A DNA stretch of 64,000 nucleotides from Rutidosis leptorrhynchoides (Eukaryota; Streptophyta; Magnoliopsida; Asterales; Asteraceae), in NCBI RefSeq assembly GCF_046630445.1, contig NC_092338.1, positions 226,736,501-226,800,500 on the forward strand. The letters run 5' to 3'. Shown one piece after another: positions 38,001 to 50,200 of this stretch; the stretch's first letter is position 1, and every line of letters starts with the position of its first letter. A program made the position numbers and the translations under genes. The notes beneath the pieces were generated by a model. It was not told where the DNA came from. It was given only the letters and a program-made list of their open reading frames with translations, and did no database searches.

Positions 38001-39117
38001 GAAGTTTTAATACAAAGTCTCCTTGAGCCTTCACTTGCACTTTGGCTCCATTACCCATAAAGAGACTTGATGTTCCCGTTTGCTTGCTACTTCTTTTGAA
38101 CCCCTGCAAAGAATTGCAAATGTGAGTTCCACATCCAGTGTCTAATACCCATGTATTAGAAGAAGTAATACTAAGCTCTATATATACCATATATATGTTA
38201 CCTGAGGATTGCCCCGCATCCCTCTTTTCATTCAACTCCTTAAGGTAGACCGGGCAATTGCGTTTCCAGTGACCCATTTCACCGCAACCGAAGTACGGGT
38301 CTTCCTTGGGGTTTGCTTGTCCGGCAACCTTTTGCTTCTTGTTCTTGTTTTTGGTTGGGGTAACCATCCTCCCCTTTCCCTTGCCTTGATGGGCGGGTCC
38401 TTTCTTCTTAGCCACCTTTGGCTTAGAGGTGTTGTTACCTTTGGACCCACCATCATTGATCATTAGCACGGGTGAAGCCCTCTTACCCATGCTAGTTTCG
38501 GCCGTCCTTAACATGCCATGAAGCTCACCGATGGTCTTATCCATCCCATTCATATTGTAATTAATTACAAATTGGTCAAACCTCTTTGACAAGGAGTTTA
38601 GGATAAGATCGGTGGCTAGCTCATTGGAAATGTTGAGGTTAAGACGGTTTGCGCGATCAATGAGGCTTTTCATTTTGAGGACATAGGAGGAGACGGATTG
38701 GGTGTCATCCATACGATATGCATGTAGCGCTCGAACCGTTTCGAAGCGCTCGACACGTGCTTGTTGAAGGAACATCTCATTCAATTGCGTTATCATGTCA
38801 TATGCACTATGATGTTCGAAATCCTTTTGGAGTTCGGGTATCATAGTCCCAAGCATTAGGCAACCAACTTGCACCGAATCGGCACAATATTTGTCATAGT
38901 AAGCCATGCCCTCCGTATCATCCATGTCGGGTTGATCGGGAATGGGGTCCTCCAACACATACGCTTTATCCTCGAGTTTGAGGACAATCCTAAGATTACG
39001 GAACCAATCCATAAAGTTCGTATGGTTGAGTTTGTCTTTCTCAAGGAGAGACCTTAACGATAGGTTGTTTAGGTTAAGTGGTGCGTTTTGCATGTTGTTG
39101 TTGTTATTAGCGGCCAT
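35083..39117 (-). CDS. Copia gag-pol polyprotein, 1344 codons, uninterrupted
   Basis: Starts ATG at 39117 (MAANNNNNMQNAPLN). Gag core (UBN2-type) residues about 20-215; nucleocapsid zinc knuckle about 275-288, but the first Cys is Tyr (YFGCGEMGHWKRNC). Protease WVLDTGCGTHIC (Asp326). Integrase zinc domain H464/H469/C495/C498 and catalytic D525, D588, E624 with 35 residues between the last two. RT residues about 850-1090 with LYVDDIL (YVDD 1015-1018). RNase H with GYVDASF and STTESEYIA, to the end. The order protease-integrase-RT-RNase H defines Copia. All catalytic residues I can check are present. Lineage within Copia not assigned. In the cell it would make virus-like particles, copy the element RNA and insert the cDNA. 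Confidence 0.95.
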   Translation of the reverse strand: MAANNNNNMQNAPLNLNNLSLRSLLEKDKLNHTNFMDWFRNLRIVLKLEDKAYVLEDPIPDQPDMDDTEGMAYYDKYCADSVQVGCLMLGTMIPELQKDFEHHSAYDMITQLNEMFLQQARVERFETVRALHAYRMDDTQSVSSYVLKMKSLIDRANRLNLNISNELATDLILNSLSKRFDQFVINYNMNGMDKTIGELHGMLRTAETSMGKRASPVLMINDGGSKGNNTSKPKVAKKKGPAHQGKGKGRMVTPTKNKNKKQKVAGQANPKEDPYFGCGEMGHWKRNCPVYLKELNEKRDAGQSSGNIYMVYIELSITSSNTWVLDTGCGTHICNSLQGFKRSSKQTGTSSLFMGNGAKVQVKAQGDFVLKLPSGLELILNDVLYAPDLCRNIISVSRLKQYGFNVNFINDDIHVCLDNVFYFKASPSNGIYELVHDDTSSSSSMYHTSTKKLKRNLSDSYLWHCRLGHINKNRMHTLQKNGILKSNELDLFDVCESCLQGKMTKAPFKGTYERAKDLLGLIHSDVCGPFKPIARNGERYFVTFIDDFSRFGYVYLLRHKDETFEAFKEYQNEVQNQLNKTIKVLRTDRGGEYLSDAFQDHLRSCGIISQLTPPGTPQVNGVSERRNRTLMDMVRSMMARSSLPLSFWGYCLCSAARILNMAPTKKVERTPHEMWFGKPPSLSYLKVWGCEAYPKCYVPNKLNARSTKCIFIGYPKDDMGYYFYDQTEQNVFVARKAEFLETKFLMEGNSERKIDLEEVQDQVDDTQLADTSTQHENVESDQMDDQNTQHVRRSGRISNPPERYGFLMDGCYVVDLDEPINYQDALSRIDKDKWQEAMNAEMQSMYDNQVWELVAQPPGSRLVDCKWLFKMKTDIHGNLDTYRARLVAKGFTQTQGVDYDETFSHVAMLKSIRILLAIVAHYDYEIWQMDVKTAFLNGHLEEDVYMVQPEGFVDPKYPKKVCKLKKSIYGLKQASRMWNHRFNEEAKKFGFIKNGDEACVYKKASGSTIMFLVLYVDDILLFGNAIPEMQGVKTWLSKCFSIKDLGEAQYVLGIGIYRDRSKKLIGLNQSAYIEKILKRFKMENSQKGLVPIQKGTLLSSSQCPTTKDEQERMKKVPYASAIGSILYAMICTRPDVSCALSLTSRYQNNPGNSHWIAVKSILKYLRRTKDMFLIYGSGEEELAVKGYVDASFQTDRDDSRSQSGYVFTLNGGAVSWKSSKQDVVALSTTESEYIAASLAAQEAAWMKKFIDDLGVVPSIQDPLEIFCDNEGAIAQIKEPRAHQKTRHIERRFNYIRDEVEKGKICIRKVHTDLNIADPLTKLLHGSKHAGHVCALGLRYSSDWS

Positions 39118-40537
39118 CTACAAAATTAACAAAGTTCATTTAAGTATTGATTTCAAATTTAATAAACAATACCCTTTTATATTATAATTGTCTTATTAAA
39201 TATTAGAATCCAACGGTAAATCAAATTTCGGTTAGGTGACCTTTATCCCGTTATTTGATTTAGCTAGGTAGTCATTTATATGACAATTGTAATCCTTTTG
39301 CAACTTCTAAATTATGGGATCATGCAATCCTTTTGCATGGCATATTTATCCCATCAACGCCTATTTGTTCCTCATGCTTCGGTGACCCTAAGTTCATGAT
39401 TCCCAAATCAAGTCGTCCTACTTGTGTAAACATGTAAAATTAACATGCAAGTGGTTAGGTGACCTTTATCCCACAAGCATGTGAATTTTACCTTAACCAT
39501 ATTAGTTTGCTCATAACGGTTAGGTGACCTTTATCCCATTATGAGTTCACTACTATGTTCAAGTGTCCCATAATGGGATGGCGTTTAACTTGTTTTCCTT
39601 GTTTTAGTTTTAAAGGGATTTTAAGTCTTTCGTTAATTCTAGTTTGAGAAAACTTTTATGCCATACACCAACATGCATTTAGTGTATGGTACTTATGAAA
39701 AACCAATTTCATGTCTTGTAATTGAGCCAATTACTTGATATAAACCAATTTATATATGCGATCCTTTTCATGTTCTTAATAACCGTTTATTAATGTCCTT
39801 TTGCTACTTTTAATTTAACCATTTAAATTGTCGATATGCATGTTGTTAATAATGTTAATTTAACCAATTAAATTGTCATTCTAGTTAGTTGTTAACTTGT
39901 GTGATTAACTTGTAGCATACAAACATACAATCCACAATCATACAAGAAATAAAACAACCACGCATGCAAAACAAATGTGTTCACAATCAAGCCAATTTGG
40001 TGGAGATTTGTTTAGCCGAAAACAAATATCACCGGTTAAGGGTTAAAACACAAAGTAAGAGGTTTTAACCTCCCACTTAAACTTGCATCCAAATGCATCT
40101 TCATGTGTTCTTCAAGTCTTCATCATCTTCATCATTTTACAAAACATATCCTAATACATTTTGTCTAAAATTGAAATTACTACCTAATCTACTTTACATA
40201 CCAAATATAAAATAAATTACATAACCAAATGAATTATTACATGCCAAATGAATAATTATTATTACAAACCAATTGAATAAATATTAATCAACCATGCATG
40301 CAACCAAACACAAGGTCAAGGCTTAGATTGTGAACATTTACATTCAACCAAAATTAGACCAAATGGAAGAACCCAAAAACCCATTTTGGGTCTCCTTAAA
40401 ATCGGCCTAAATTCCAAACCCACCCAAACCCGACAATTTTTGCATTCCATTCTCATGCATGTACTTGAAATGCAAATATAGTGGGTTTAAAGACCATATA
40501 AGAAGCATAATCCATAGACCTTGGCTCTAGATACCAT
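39118..40537 (-). promoter_or_regulatory. Copia leader: primer site and a chain of hairpins
   Basis: The primer site is at 40523-40536; the minus strand reads TGGTATCTAGAGCC, initiator-Met type. From 39217 to 39874 there are at least eleven short inverted repeats in a row. Three enclose exact copies of GGTTAGGTGACCTTTATCCC (39230-39249, 39453-39472, 39518-39537), each held by different complementary flanks. The remaining 39900-40520 is AT-rich without clear structure or ORF. The leader is long for a Copia element, and no upstream ORF was found. Confidence 0.8.
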
Positions 40538-41502
40538 TGATGGAATTTAACAAGTTTCAAAACAACATGTTCATTAAGTTAACACAATCATAAAACCAAT
40601 TTTAAGATAGTTGATACGAGCGGAAGCATTAATAGAACAAGTATATATATAAAACAGTTTTGTTAAATTCCATACTAATATCAAGTCTTGGAATCATACT
40701 TACATATAATACAAGTAGAAGAAGAAGATTATACCTCTTCAATGGTGAGTAATGAGCTGAATGGACAGCAGGATATGAAGAAGAAGATGATGGAGAAAAT
40801 AGCTTCTAATTTGAAGCCTCAAGTGTGTAATACCCACAAGCCCTTTTGCACCAACACCCCTTATGATAGAGTTAGGATTTAAGACACTTAATCACCTAGA
40901 TTTAGCAAGCAAAACCACCTCCTTCCCTCCCTAAAGCTCACGGCCAACAGGCCTTCTTTCAGCAGAAAAGTAGCAGTTTTTTTTTTTTTTTTGTGTTTGC
41001 TTGTGTTTTTCATCTCACTTGAGTCAAGGAATGCATTGGTTAAAAGGAGACATGCATGCTTAAGGAATATCTTGCTCCAAGTTACCAAGCAAGCATGGGA
41101 ATCACACCTAGGAGTCCCAAAAAACTGCATCCTCCCTTTTATTTAAATAACAAGTGCAATTTATATAAACTTGTAAATACATTTATAAAACTTGTTAAAT
41201 AAAACCATGCATTATTTATGTTACTTATATTTTATAAACTTTTATAAAATATAAAATAATATAATCATTTAAACCTATAAACAATTATATATAAATTATC
41301 CAAATAATTTACCTCAAGTGATAATACTTTAGAAAACCGATTTTCTAAAATTCTAGTGTCGCGTATTTACATAACAATCCAATCGTTAAAATAAATACAT
41401 ATAAAGTGCTGGTAAGCTTGTTATTGGGTATGACCCGACTTGGATCATAACATAGTGGCCACGTTAATTTAATATGTCTCTCGGGCATATGAAATACCTA
41501 CA
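40538..41502 (-). mobile_element. 5' LTR of the Copia element
   Basis: 965 bp, nearly identical to 33353-34314. On the minus strand it ends TTCCATCA directly before the primer site. ORFs inside it are not conserved between the two LTRs (a one-base indel near 40784 changes the frame). Confidence 0.93.
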
Positions 41503-41960
41503 CAACCAACCTGACATCTTAGAACACTCAAAACCACCCTAAAATCAGTTCATGAGGTCATGAAGAACAGCCATGAACCAAACTTCTCTTTAATCCGTTT
41601 TAAAACTTGTTTTAGCCATTCCGGGTGATCCGTGGCTCGGATTTCGATGACCCAAACATGAATGTTCATCCCATCATCAATCCTAACCCAATGGTATACC
41701 CTGAAGGCTCCAAAAATGGTCACAAAGTCAGATCCCAACTGATCATACAAACTTTCACATTTTAATTTCAATAAAACCCTAAATCGAGCATAACTTTTGA
41801 TCCGAACCTCAAAACAACATGAATCCAAAGCCTAAAATTATGCTCTTGATGAGAGGAACTCATCTATACACTTTAATTAATCAAAAACACATGTTAATTT
41901 AACTGATTTTAACAAAAATCCCGCTGTCCGTTTTTAATCATACCGAAAACATACATAATC
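41503..41960 (-). mobile_element. Ty3-type LTR, right part, after the Copia insertion
   Basis: Continuation of 31485-33352 beyond the CAACC duplication. It stops at the start of the next LTR (41961) without a recognisable terminus, so that element probably inserted into it. A 92-codon minus ORF (41550-41828) has no recognised domain. Confidence 0.6.
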
Positions 41961-42226
41961 TGTGACGACCCGGAAATATCTGATCAAATTTAAACCTAAT
42001 CTTATTATGATTTCGACATGATAAAAAAGTCTGTAATATTGAGTCTCAAAAATTTTAAAACTATATTTATGTAATCAATTACCCTTCGACTATTCCCAAC
42101 GATGCACGAACAATTGTGTGTAAATAAATATGTAAATTAATATATAAGATTAGAAAATTATTATTAAAATAAATCTATGAATAGATATATATGATTTCTG
42201 TAATAATTATTCTCATAGGAATATTG

Positions 42227-42286
<60 letters not shown>

Positions 42287-45200
42287 TATAAATATTATAT
42301 ATTTAAATTTATTTCTATGATGAGAAAATATAATAATATAACTAAACATATATACAATATGTTGGAATATTAATTATTAGAGTTAAATATATAAATAACT
42401 CGCAACGTGTATTGAAAATGTGTTTATGAATATTGTAATATATATAAAAGATATAAATATTAAATATTCAAATGAGTAATATCATACAAAATATTATATA
42501 ATTAATAAATTGTAATATTAATATATTAAATAGGATTACAAGTTAAAAATATAGTTGTATACTAATATTATCATTACTTCATTATTATTAGTAATATTAA
42601 TATTAATATTTATATTTATATCAATACTATTAATACTACTATATATAATAGTTAGATATAAAATTTGATACAATTAATGTATTTTAATTACTAAAATTAA
42701 AATTATCATTATTAATAACAAAATTATTATAATTAGTAGAAAAATTATAATTATTATAATTATTATGATTATTATTATTATTATTACCAAAAATTATAAA
42801 ATTTTATTTAAAATTATTATTATCATTATTACTTTTAGTTTTATTATTATTATTCTTGAGTTTATTTTGATAATATTATTATTATCATTATTATTATTAG
42901 TATGTTTATTATTATTAATAATAATATCAATATTATTATTATTAATATAATTAATAATTATTAAAATTATAATAATATATAAAGAGAAACAGATATATCA
43001 CGCGTAATTTTGTTATATGTCATATTCTGTTTAATTTTTTTTTTTAACTTCTTCTTCTTGTTTGAGAATTCTTGTCTGCCTTTTTGTTATACGTCAATTT
43101 CACAAAATCAATTAGATTCATTTTTACTGCCACTTCATGTATTCAATCATAATATATAAGTCCTACACTATAATTCAATAATTTAAAAACAGATAAAGAA
43201 GTACAGCTTGTTTATTATTTTTTTCTCTGTTCTTCACCAATTATACCAAAAGCTCGATTTCGTAATGTTTTTAAAAATCTATTAATGCAATCTTGTTAGA
43301 ATCCTTATACTCAAACTATATATAAAATATCAAATCCAAACTCTGTCTATCGAATCCAAATTTTGAAGTCAAACTTAAATTTCAAAAAGTCAAAAGCTGT
43401 GTTCATCGTAAAATTCGTAATCTTTTCGGTGTTTCTTGTTAAATTGATGATTCCATTAGTTTCTATGAACGATTTACAAACTATTTCGTGTATCTGAGTC
43501 CAATACGTTCTTAAATTTGAATTCATGATTTTTTTTCTTTTAAAACAGCGTCGGTAGCAGCAGTATAAATTTTTTTTTAAATATATGAATAAATGATAGT
43601 GATTGTTTATAAGTATGAGAAGTATAAAAAAAAATCTTTGTTTTGATTGGAATGTGGTTTGGTTGATTGGTTTGATATTGATGAAGAAGATAATGAATAA
43701 AAGAAAAGGAATGTATTTATTTTTGGTTAGTGTAATATCAGAAAAACGAATTTGGTAGAAGGGTTAAGAGTGTTAGGAGGGAGTGAGAGGTCTCGGGTAC
43801 GAGTCCCGTCTGGAGCATTTCTTTTTAGAAAAACAATTTAGAAGGGTATACACTTTTATTCTCTTTTCCATTATCATTATAATAATTATTATTATCATTA
43901 TTATTGTTATTGTAATTAATATTGTTATTATTGTTATTATTATTTTTATTATTATTATCAGTATTATTATTAATGTTAGTATTACTAGTATTATAATTAT
44001 TATCATTGTTATTCTTATTATTATTAATATATGTATTGTTATTATTATTATTATCATTTAGTTACTATTAACTAATAACATTAATTATTATTATTAGCAT
44101 TATTATTATTAATATTAACATGATTATGAGAATTATGAATATTATAAAGTTTTATAAATATATCGATTAAAGATTTTGAATAATATTATTTTGTCATTAT
44201 TAGTAGTAATATCATTATTAGTATTAAAATAAGTATTATTATGATTAATATTATTAGTATTGTTATTATTATTATTATTATTATTATTAACATAAGTACT
44301 ATTATTATTATCATTATCAGTATCATTATCATTATTAGTATTGTTATTATTAAAAATTATTATTTTTACAACTATATTATTATGAAAAGAATCATTATTA
44401 GTAAAACTATCATTTATATCATTTTTATATCTAATTATTGGTATTATTATCTTTACTTTAATAGTATTATAATTATTAACTTTACAAACAAAAGAGATTT
44501 ATATATAGAAAGTATATTACATACTATATTTTTATATGAAATATTATTAACTATAATAATAACTAAATTACATATAGTGTATAAAAATATTTTAAGATAT
44601 TATAAGTAATAATAAACACATATATAAATATAAATGATGAATTCAATACATTATATATATATAACAATAAGTTACAATTTAATAATAAATATATACAACT
44701 TTGTTCGATTACAATTACGTGTGTTAATATATATACAAATGATATAGGTTCGTGAATCCGAGGCTAACCTTACACTTGTTCAATGTCGTCATATGTATTT
44801 TTACTACAAAATACAGTATCGTGAGTTTCATTTGCTCCCTTTTTAAATGCTTTTGCAATATATATTTTGGGCTGAGAATACATGCACTGCTTTTATAACT
44901 GTTTGACGAAATAGACACAAGTACTTGAAACTACATTCTATGGTTGGATTATTAAATCGAATATCGCCCTTCAAGTCTGGTAACCTAAGAATTAGGGAAA
45001 TGGCCTCTAATTGACGCGAATCCTAAAGATAGATCTATGGGCCTAACAAACCCCATTCTGGAATTTGGAATGCTTTAGTACTTCGATTTAAATGGTGATT
45101 GTGATTGCCAATATTTATGGCATACTTGCGAGTATGCAGGGTATATTCTATATGCATTATGTTAATGTCGGTTACCAGGTGTTCATCATACGAATGGATT

Positions 45201-45639
45201 TTATACACTTGCGAGTGTAATGAAATTTATGAAAAATGAGAATCTTGTGGTCTATTAAAATTATGGAAATCATTGATTACGATAAACCTATGAACTCACC
45301 AACCTTTTGGTTGACACTTTAAAGCATGTTTATTCTCAGGTTTGAAAGAAATCTTCCGCTGTGCATTTGCTCATACTAGAGATATTACTTGGAGTCATTC
45401 ATGACATATTTCAAAAGACGTTGCATTCGAGTCGTCGAGTTCATCAAGATTATTATTAAGTCAATTATAGTTGGATATATGATGAAATGGTATGCATGCC
45501 GTCAACTTTCGATGTAATGAAAGTTTGTCTTTTAAAAATGAATGCAATTTTTGTAAAATGTATCATATAGAGGTCAAGTACCTCTCGATGTAACCAAATG
45601 TAATGTATTCTTCCAGATGGATTAGAACGGGTCACTAAA
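41961..45639 (+). mobile_element. 5' LTR of Ty3-type element 1
   Basis: It starts TGTGACGACCCGGAAATATC and ends by homology just before GTTGGTATCAGAGC; about 3679 bp, with terminal AA where the relative at 51216 has CA. It contains an AT microsatellite (42229-42282), a tRNA-like segment with B box GGGTACGAGTCCC (43795-43807), and a 200-bp imperfect TTA tract (43864-44060). Ile-rich ORFs are repeat translations. Confidence 0.85.
43768..43820 (+). repeat. tRNA-like segment in the element 1 LTR
   Basis: GGTCTCGGGTACGAGTCCCG (43789-43808) resembles a tRNA T-arm and is followed by GGAGCATTTCTTTTT, then a TTA tract. It has the same layout as 9505-9564 and 49465-49531. Confidence 0.5.
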
Positions 45640-47255
45640 GTTGGTATCAGAGCGGTGGTCTTAGTGAACCAGGTCTTGCATTAGTGTGTCTAACTGATAG
45701 TTGTTTAGATGCATTAGTGAGTCTGGACTTCGACCGTGTATGTATGTCAAAAGTTTTGCTTATCATTTCGTGTCAAAAATTACTTGCTTATCATCCTTAA
45801 AGTCTAGACACGTCTTACTGCCTCTATTGAATAGATAGTGTATAGATAAATTCGTATCTTAACGTATCTGTTACTGTAAACTTTGCCTGACAGCTTTCGA
45901 AAATTCCTCCATAATCTACGGAATCTTCTGTACTATACATAAGTATTCTATGTAATTAGAATATCATCTGATATTCAAAAATCATTTCATATCGAAAACC
46001 CTTTATCTAACCGTACAAGATGGAACTAGCAACTAGTTTAAATTCCTTGGCTTCCAACAGCTATTCCGATATGGATTTCCACTCGAGCTCCGAAAGCAGT
46101 TAACTGGAATGGATTAACCAATTAGTCATCACCAATTCTGGATAAATTGGGGACGGGTTCGTAGTCGACTTAATCAATGGAGACGCGAAGAAGGCGATCC
46201 TTTTCATCAACCGAATTTACCTCTTAGCGATGAACCTGAAGCACTTACCGGCGAACCAGTCTGAAACACCATTTTCACCCTCATTTCCCGAATATCTCAC
46301 CACGATTATATTCTATCTAAAATTTTAAACCTTATTCATCCACTCGTTCCGACCGATAATCATCCTGGAATAATGGAAGAAGTCAACGAGCTTCGCGCCC
46401 GAGTTGTAGCCTTGGAAAATATGGTGCAAAACATACCAGCTTCGGCAACATCACCGGCACCAACAGTACCATCAGTAACAGCACCCGTACCATTAACAAT
46501 CCATGCCTCAACATCTCATTCTGTACCTCGAGTATAATCATCGTTCTACGTATTGTTCTACATCAATTATCTTCGTTCTTCATGGCGATTATGTAATCTT
46601 TAATGTTTTAGAGATTATGTATTCTAGTTCTAACGGTAAATCAAATGAGATAAATATTAAATTAACTCATTAAATCTATGATTATATCTGAAGAAAATAT
46701 ATATTTAAGTATATTTTCATAAAGATTGTAATTAAAAATTTTTTTCGTACAAACTGTTAATGGTGAAAATATTTTAACGGGTAGGTAATACCCAAGGAAT
46801 ATTTAGATTTCACATTAATAAGTTACATTGTACATTCTTCGAATCTGATTCAACGGTCATTTACTATCCTACTTACATCCACAGATATACGAATCCGTTC
46901 ACCACAGAATAACCATTTTCATTCAATTTCATATTTGGATTTTGACTTACCAGAATCCAACAAGTGGCATAATGAAGAAACATTGGACAAAAAATAAAAT
47001 TTGTTAGAAACAAACAAATTAACTATGAGAAAATTTGTTAAGAAACCACGCTAACAAAATCCTAGCTAACTGTTAATTTTTTATTACATTTAATTATCGC
47101 AATTTTAATTCTCGCAATTTTATTTATCGTGATTTAATTTATGATATTTATTTTACGCACTTTAAATATCGGGACACGTATACAAGGTTTTGACATATCA
47201 TATCGACGCATCTATATATATTATTTGGAATAACCATAGGCACTCTATATGCAGT
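45640..47255 (+). mobile_element. Internal region of element 1, cut by element 2
   Basis: Primer site TGGTATCAGAGC at 45642-45653 is a perfect 12-base initiator-Met match. Paired leader motifs GCATTAGTGTGTCT (45678-45691) and GCATTAGTGAGTCT (45711-45724) follow. Then come a broken extra ORF, an internal polypurine-like TTAACGGGTAGGTA (46774-46787), tandem ATCGCAATTT-type units (47093-47165) and a piece resembling the Tekay-like LTR. Homology to element 2 runs to its position about 60026, where element 2's LTR interrupts at 47256. Confidence 0.8.
46020..46536 (+). pseudogene. Broken extra ORF of element 1
   Basis: Starts MELATSLNSLASNSYSDMDF, parallel to the ORF at 51616 in element 2 (SDSDSYSDMEIQLSSESS), then is broken by stops and frameshifts. 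The C-terminal part is again readable as MEEVNELRARVVALENMVQN (from 46373), a short heptad-like coiled coil, followed by a Pro/Thr/Ser-rich tail. Function unknown. Confidence 0.6.
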
Positions 47256-50200
47256 TGTGACGACCCGGAAATTTCCGACCAAATTTAAACTTGTTCTTTA
47301 TATAATGTCAATACGATAAGCAAAGTCTGTAATGTTGAGTCTTAAAAATTTTGGAACTATTTACATTGATGCATTTGATCTTCGACCAATTTCGACGATT
47401 CACGAACAACTATGTGTAATAGATGCTATATAAGTATATATATATATAATAATAATAAAAATTTGAAAGAGATCATATGATTTAGTTATTAAAAGTAAGT
47501 ATGTGAAATAAAAATAAAAATATGATATTATGATAATTAATATTTAAAATATATCTCTATATATAAATAAAGTATATTAAAAATAAATATTAAATGATAG
47601 TAATACTCGTTTGATGTTTCTATTAATATTAAGCAAGTTAAATTCCAACTTATATGATTTTAAAATAAACGTTGATTCGAAAATGAGTTCTATAAACTTT
47701 AGGCTTACTAAAAAATGTATTTAGGATCTAGTTATTAAATATTAAAACTTTTTATATTTTACTTGGGGTTGGGATTGAATAATTAATGTAATTTTTATTC
47801 AATAATTAATGATCGAATTTTATACCATAATGACCAAAATAAATAAATATGGTTAATTTAAAAATATGGGATTTTTATGAACACTTTATTCCGCCACTGA
47901 TTTCGCACGATACCCAGTCCGTGAAAACTGTCGGTAGATATTACTGGATCTGTGTGTTCAATCCTGTTACACGTTTGAATTATCATAACTTATAATATTA
48001 TTATTATTATATTTATATTTATATTTATATTTATTCTTCTACTACGTAATATAATTATATCTATATCTATTGTCTATATATGTACATATGGGTTTAGTTA
48101 TCTAACACACACAACCACATTCAAACCATCAACGTGACCACCACCTGCCGCCACCACACAACACCGAAAAACCATCGCCTTCTACTTGCAACCATCAACC
48201 ACCACTCGATCACCGTGGAGCCACCCATCATCTTCTCGAACGATTCCAATCTAAACCCATTTCGGTTTATATATTTCCGTTCTATATTTTTTTCTTTCGA
48301 ATATAACACAAACACTACATTTGTTAAACCACCACCCTACTCACCATCTTTTCCTTTCGCCACCATCAACTATCATGAACCACCACCACCTTTGATCATC
48401 ATCTTCATCAAATCACCACCACTTCATCACCATTATGAAACTACTACAATCATCACCACCTAGCTCGGTCACCTAGTTAACCATAGAAAACCCATCAAAA
48501 TCACTCAAGTCTAACATCTTAATCACTTAAGAAGAACCTTGCAACTAACAAACAAACTATTACTATGAGTATACATGTTATTCGATCACCACCACACGTG
48601 TTTTGTTTTGTTCAACAAGACCACACCTACTACTATCATCATACCACACTATTATAAACGGATTATATGTTTGTTTGATTACTGTTGTATCTTCAATGAA
48701 ACCACAACCATCATTACCTTTCTACTCACCATCAAACTATTCGAACACCCAAGATGCTGCTGCATTTTTCTGTCCTCTTATTTCGTAAATAAACGACCAC
48801 ATCCATCACCACCCCCGTTATCCTACTGCTAAGATCGAATAAAAACTTCATGTTTTACTTCGATCAATACTACCTTCGACGACTCAATGAACACCATCAA
48901 ACCCATGTTGGTTTTTATTTTTCTGTTTTGTGATTCTATCAAACACCATCGTTTTTATTTTTCCTGATAACCGGCACATACAATTCTTTTCTACTGCTAA
49001 CTGACTTTCTACACGATACCATCTAATTATTTCTATCTTGCTATCCAAACCCAGACCACCATAGACCACTTAAAATAACCACCTTTAATATTCATATGTT
49101 GCTGCTACTGAGTTTAATATAAATCGAGACCCACTTACGAAAAAGGACTGCTTCCACTCGTTCCTACAATTGACAGATGATGATGATAATAATTAAATAT
49201 GGAAAGCGAGATTCATGATGAACAGAGATGAAAGATGATCATGATTAGAGCTTACCAACGATAAGCTGTAAAGTAGGCTGTCGATTTTTTTTATTACAGA
49301 AAATACACGGCTGTACATCACTAACGATTAATAAATAAGTTTTAACCTAGTGGACTAGTAATTATATTGGGCTGTGAAAAACTTGGGCTTATGACATTAC
49401 TAATGGGCCGAAGAAATTCTGGGGTTAAAAGGATTACTCTGTGATTTAAAACAGAAAGCATCAAGCAGTTCAATGGTTTAGGGGTGTTGTGTTAAACCAA
49501 AAGGTCTTGGGTTCGAGCCCTGTCTGAGGCATTTTGTTGTTGAAAAGGCTTTTTAAGGTAGTTCTTATTATCATTATTATTATTATCACTAAAATTATTA
49601 TTATTATTACTAATATTAATATTATAATTATTGTTATTATTATCATTATTAATAATATCTTTAACATTAATATTATTTTTATTAGTATCATTTTGATATA
49701 TTAATGCTATTATCAATATTACAATTAATACTATTATCATTATTACAACAAATATAACTTACATAAAATGTATCTAATACATATATAAAACCTATATTAA
49801 AATTACAAACTATTTTGTTTCCAAAATAAAATATGTATTATTTTATTATTGATTAAATTACATATAAGATATAAAAATATTTTAATATAACCATATATAT
49901 AATTTTTAATATATTATATATGTTTTAATTAAAATACTTCAACAAGAACCCGATATATAAATATTAACTATTAAATTAAAATACATAAAATAGATATAAT
50001 TAATATATTTACTAAGGCAACATATAAATCATTAATATAACTAGCATATTGATAATATCAAATTGTTTAAATGTTATTATATGCTTTAATATATATAACT
50101 GATATAGGTTCGTAAATCCGAGGCCAACCCTGCATTGTTCAGTATCGTCGTATACATATTTTTACTACAAAATATCGTATTGTGAGTTCATTTGCTCCCT

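Larger units (their letters stand above)
33353..41502 (-). mobile_element. Complete Ty1/Copia element, TSD CAACC
   Basis: A minus-strand element with LTRs at 33353-34314 (962 bp) and 40538-41502 (965 bp), primer site 40523-40536, leader, a single polyprotein ORF and a polypurine tract. The exact duplication CAACC lies at 33348-33352 and 41503-41507. The LTRs differ by only a few substitutions, a single-base indel near 33598 and a T-run length change, so the insertion is recent. It sits within a Ty3-type LTR. Structurally it could be autonomous apart from one doubtful Gag residue. Confidence 0.95.

Noticed and set aside
35993..39187. Plus- and second-frame minus-strand ORFs within the Copia polyprotein
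   Set aside because: Antisense or alternate-frame shadows of the 1344-codon frame, whose domains are in the correct order.
39213..39227. AACGGTAAATCAAAT shared by Copia leader and elements 1 and 2
   Set aside because: A 15-base match in a 64-kb AT-rich window is expected by chance, and the surroundings are unrelated.
48134..48463. 109-codon His/Pro/Thr-rich ORF, also at 62932-63261
   Set aside because: Both copies lie in the two LTRs of one element, so conservation reflects LTR identity. The composition comes from CCA/CACC-rich DNA and no domain is visible.
49465..49531. Functional tRNA gene
   Set aside because: The B-box region is good, but no complete cloverleaf with anticodon arm and paired acceptor could be drawn.
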